NCBI GenBank assembly: GCA_964537685.1
Contig: CAZICM010000009.1
Location: 62,001-126,000, forward strand
Source: CAZICM01 sp964537685
GTDB lineage: Bacteria > Myxococcota_A > Polyangia > Polyangiales > Polyangiaceae
DNA: 64,000 nucleotides
Direction: 5' to 3'
Positions 61,440 through 64,000 of this stretch are shown here, piece after piece. Position 1 is the first letter of the stretch. Every line of letters starts with the position of its first letter. Position numbers and translations under genes: made by a program. The notes beneath the pieces were generated by a model. That model had not been told where the DNA came from. It saw only the letters and a program-made list of their open reading frames with translations, and searched no databases.

Positions 61440-64000
61440 CTATAACTCGGCCGTGAGATGCTTGGCCTCTTCTAGGCCCGCTTTCTTGTGCAAAAGCTCG
61501 CTCAAAAGCCGCTTGGCTTCTTCCACAACATCCGCTGGCGCCTTGTCCGCAAACGATGGAAGCGAAAGCTTCTTCTCGAGGCCCGCAATGTCTTTTTCGA
61601 CTTTTTTAATCTCGCGCTCAACCCGGGTCCGCTCTTTTTCGGCGTCCACCAGTCCTTTGAGCGGAATGATGATTTTGGTATTTGCCGCGACGCTCATCGC
61701 CGATCCTGTGGGCCTGGGTCCGCCGTCCGCTTCTATCTGAGGATCGCCGTCCGTCTTTACCAAGGTCCGTATCGCTCGCGCTTCGCTTCGAAACAGCGCC
61801 GCAAGCTGCTCGTCGCCGGTACGCAAAATCACGTGCACCTGCGCGCCGGGATGCACTTCATGCTCGCTCCGTATGCTCCGGCATGCGCCAATCACGGCGA
61901 TTAATGCGTTCATGTCCGCTTCAGCCCGCGTGTCCAAGGGATTGTCCGAGGCTTGGGGATAACGCGCCAAGGCGATCGAAATCGGCCTGTGTTCAGGGCG
62001 GGGAAGCCTCTGCCACAGCTCTTCGGTGATGAAAGGCATAAAGGGATGCAAGGCCCGAAGCGCCGCTTCCAGCACATACGCAAGCACGTTGCGGGTCTCG
62101 CGCGCGTCGTCGAGCTCTTGTTCCGAAGGCCCGTGCTCCAGCGTTTCGCCAAAGGCATCGATGCCCGGCGCCTCGGGCGATGTCGCCTTTCCAGCGGCGA
62201 AAATAGGCTTGGTGAGCTCTAAATACCAATCGCACAGCTCGCCCCAGAAGAAGTGATACAGCGCGAGTGCCGCATCATCGAGCCGGAATTCGTCGATGCC
62301 TGCGTGTACTGTCAAAAGCACATTGTGCAGCCGCGAAAGGATAAAGCGGTTCACCAGCAGCGTGGCTTTGGGCGCCTCGTGTTCGACCACCGCGCCCTCG
62401 AGATAAGGCAGCGCATAGCGTGTGGCGTTCCAAATCTTGTTGCAGAAGTTGCGGTAGCCCTCGAGTTTCTTGGGCGACAAAAGAATGCGTTTGGCCTGAG
62501 GCGAATACGAAGCCAGCGTGATGCGCAGCGCGTCCGCGCCGTACGAAGAAAAGCCTTCGCCCATCTGCGCCGTCGATGGATATGCCTTCTTGAATTTGCG
62601 AAGCGCTTCTTCCAAAGGCGCCCCGGGCAGCGTTTTCGTTGCCACATCGTGAAAGTTCGCTCCGTTGATCAAATCCAGGGGATCGATCACGTTGCCTTTC
62701 ACTTTGCTCATTTTTTCGCCGGTCTCGTCGACCACGAGGCCATGCAAAAGAATGCGTTTAAACGGCGCTTTCCCCATAAAATGAATGCCCATCATCATCA
62801 TCCGGGCGACCCAGAAAAAGAGAATGTCGTAACCCGTTTCCAAATCGCTCGCGGGATAGAACTTGTTGAGTGCTTCGGTGGAACGCGGCCAGCCCTGTGT
62901 CGAAAACGGCCAAAGCGCGCTGGAAAACCATGTGTCGAGCACGTCTTCGTCCTGCGAGATGTCCGCCGAGCCGCATGTTTCGCACGCGCTCACCACGTCT
63001 TCGCGCGACACGGTGATATGGCCGCAGCTCTTGCAGTAATACGCGGGAATGCGATGACCCCACCAAAGCTGGCGCGATATGCACCAATCCAAGATGTTCG
63101 TCATCCAGTGCTCGTAGGTCTTCGTCCACTCTTCGGGGATGATTCTCGTTTGGCCTTCGCGCACGGCGGCCAGCGCAGGTTCGGCCAAGGGCTGCATCTT
63201 CACAAACCATTGTGTGGAGATCATCGGCTCGACCACGCTTCCATTGCGTTCGCTCTTGGGAAGAACCAGCTCGTGCTGTTTGCTGCCGCGCACAAGGCCC
63301 TTTTCTTCCAATGCCTTTTTCACCGCCTTGCGCGCCGCAAAGCGATCCATGCCCGCAAATGGCCCGCAATGTTCGTTCATCGTCCCGTTGGGGTTCATGA
63401 TCGATAGCTCTTGCAGGCCATGCCGCTTGCCCGTGGCGAAGTCGTTGAAGTCATGCGCGGGCGTTACTTTCACCGCGCCCGTTCCAAATGCCGGATCGAC
63501 CAGAATCGCATCGGTGATGATGGGAATTTCCCGGTCCACAAAGGGATGTTTCACCGTCTTTCCATGGAGATGCGCATAACGGGCATCGCCGGGATGCACC
63601 GCCACGGCCGTGTCGCCGAGCATCGTTTCGGGCCGGGTTGTGGCCACCACGATTTCGCCTTCGCCGCCCGTTACGGGATACGCAAATTGAAAGAGTTCGC
63701 CGGTGGTCTGCTCGTTTTCCACTTCCAAGTTGGAGAGCACCGTCTGCGCTTCGCAATCCCAGTAAATCAAGCGCGTATCGCGATAGATCAGCCCCTCTTC
63801 ATAGAGCTTTACAAAAGCTTCGCGCACCGCCCGAGACATGTCGGGGTCCATCGTGAACTTCGAGCGCGTCCAGTCCGCGCTCACGCCGAGCACGCGCTGC
63901 TGCTCCAAAATCCTGTCGCCGCTGCTGCGTTTCCATTCCCAAACCCGCTCCAGAAAAGCCTCGCGGCCCAAGTCGTGCCTCGATAGGTTTTCGCGCTTGA
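61440..64000 (-). CDS. valS: Valyl-tRNA synthetase, incomplete at window edge
   Basis: The 3' part of the gene, more than 850 codons; its N-terminus lies beyond 64000. Class I synthetase features: RHDLGREAFLERVWEWK near the window edge, the editing domain (TTRPETMLGDTAVAVHP), the KMSKVKGNVIDPLD signature (usual KMSKS), an anticodon-binding helical domain and the C-terminal coiled coil (EKERTRVEREIKKVEKDIAG) specific to ValS. It charges tRNA-Val and removes mischarged Thr. The HIGH motif should be upstream, outside the window. Confidence 0.97.
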   Translation of the reverse strand, partial: KRENLSRHDLGREAFLERVWEWKRSSGDRILEQQRVLGVSADWTRSKFTMDPDMSRAVREAFVKLYEEGLIYRDTRLIYWDCEAQTVLSNLEVENEQTTGELFQFAYPVTGGEGEIVVATTRPETMLGDTAVAVHPGDARYAHLHGKTVKHPFVDREIPIITDAILVDPAFGTGAVKVTPAHDFNDFATGKRHGLQELSIMNPNGTMNEHCGPFAGMDRFAARKAVKKALEEKGLVRGSKQHELVLPKSERNGSVVEPMISTQWFVKMQPLAEPALAAVREGQTRIIPEEWTKTYEHWMTNILDWCISRQLWWGHRIPAYYCKSCGHITVSREDVVSACETCGSADISQDEDVLDTWFSSALWPFSTQGWPRSTEALNKFYPASDLETGYDILFFWVARMMMMGIHFMGKAPFKRILLHGLVVDETGEKMSKVKGNVIDPLDLINGANFHDVATKTLPGAPLEEALRKFKKAYPSTAQMGEGFSSYGADALRITLASYSPQAKRILLSPKKLEGYRNFCNKIWNATRYALPYLEGAVVEHEAPKATLLVNRFILSRLHNVLLTVHAGIDEFRLDDAALALYHFFWGELCDWYLELTKPIFAAGKATSPEAPGIDAFGETLEHGPSEQELDDARETRNVLAYVLEAALRALHPFMPFITEELWQRLPRPEHRPISIALARYPQASDNPLDTRAEADMNALIAVIGACRSIRSEHEVHPGAQVHVILRTGDEQLAALFRSEARAIRTLVKTDGDPQIEADGGPRPTGSAMSVAANTKIIIPLKGLVDAEKERTRVEREIKKVEKDIAGLEKKLSLPSFADKAPADVVEEAKRLLSELLHKKAGLEEAKHLTAEL

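Noticed and set aside
62253..63407. 384-codon plus-strand ORF
   Set aside because: It lies fully antisense to valS, a certain gene, and its composition (many His/Arg/Phe) is that of a frame shadow.

Overview
The window reads as a chromosomal stretch of a myxobacterium-like organism (Myxococcota / former Deltaproteobacteria). This is inferred from gene content: many small lipoproteins, a lipoprotein with repeated Cys-rich C-x-DG-x2-N motifs, DUF2505-type proteins, zinc-ribbon plus double FHA architecture, an RsbR-like PAS-STAS protein, a cytochrome P450, a DUF1501 protein with a multi-domain c-type cytochrome, and a ComEC competence protein. No rRNA, tRNA, CRISPR array or complete insertion sequence was seen.

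Layout. 44-8500 is one tightly packed plus-strand run: P450, UDP-sugar pyrophosphorylase, DUF2505 protein, a large SppA-type peptidase with a barrel-like N-terminus, a degenerate ABC ATPase, a hypothetical and proB. 8529-16440 is a rearranged accessory block. It has two copies of a pair made of a neprosin-like putative glutamic peptidase lipoprotein and a Cys-rich lipoprotein, both peptidase copies being broken, plus one intact hypothetical gene with two decayed copies, and a group of unique lipoprotein/TPR genes between them. 16438-22085 holds an acyltransferase, a di-iron-like hydrolase, a second DUF2505 protein and hypotheticals. 22299-31754 holds a trypsin-like lipoprotein, a signal-peptidase-like protein lacking the usual catalytic lysine, an FHA protein, a GbsR/MarR regulator, a TlpA-like thioredoxin, a truncated nucleotidyltransferase-type pair, a glutaredoxin, a radical SAM protein and ComEC.

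31755-33182 has no gene. It holds an alternating two-unit minisatellite, a hairpin-rich block and a perfect 21-bp tandem repeat in front of a Phd/ParE-type toxin-antitoxin pair. 33818-45787 contains a BtuF-like lipoprotein with TlyA, a Liv-type binding protein and permease without their partners, a Fur-family regulator, a MauG-like di-haem lipoprotein, a cupin, a GAF/GGDEF diguanylate cyclase, a hydrolase and the PAS-STAS protein. 46223-61345 contains an orphan histidine kinase, an AAA/PD-(D/E)XK protein, a CocE-type hydrolase, the cytochrome/DUF1501 pair, a MoxR-VWA pair, a CBS protein, two universal stress proteins and a Cys-rich beta-propeller lipoprotein. valS runs off the right edge.

The most unusual features are the duplicated and scrambled neprosin/Cys-rich lipoprotein block, the noncoding minisatellite and hairpin region upstream of comEC, and several enzymes that keep a family fold but lack key residues.
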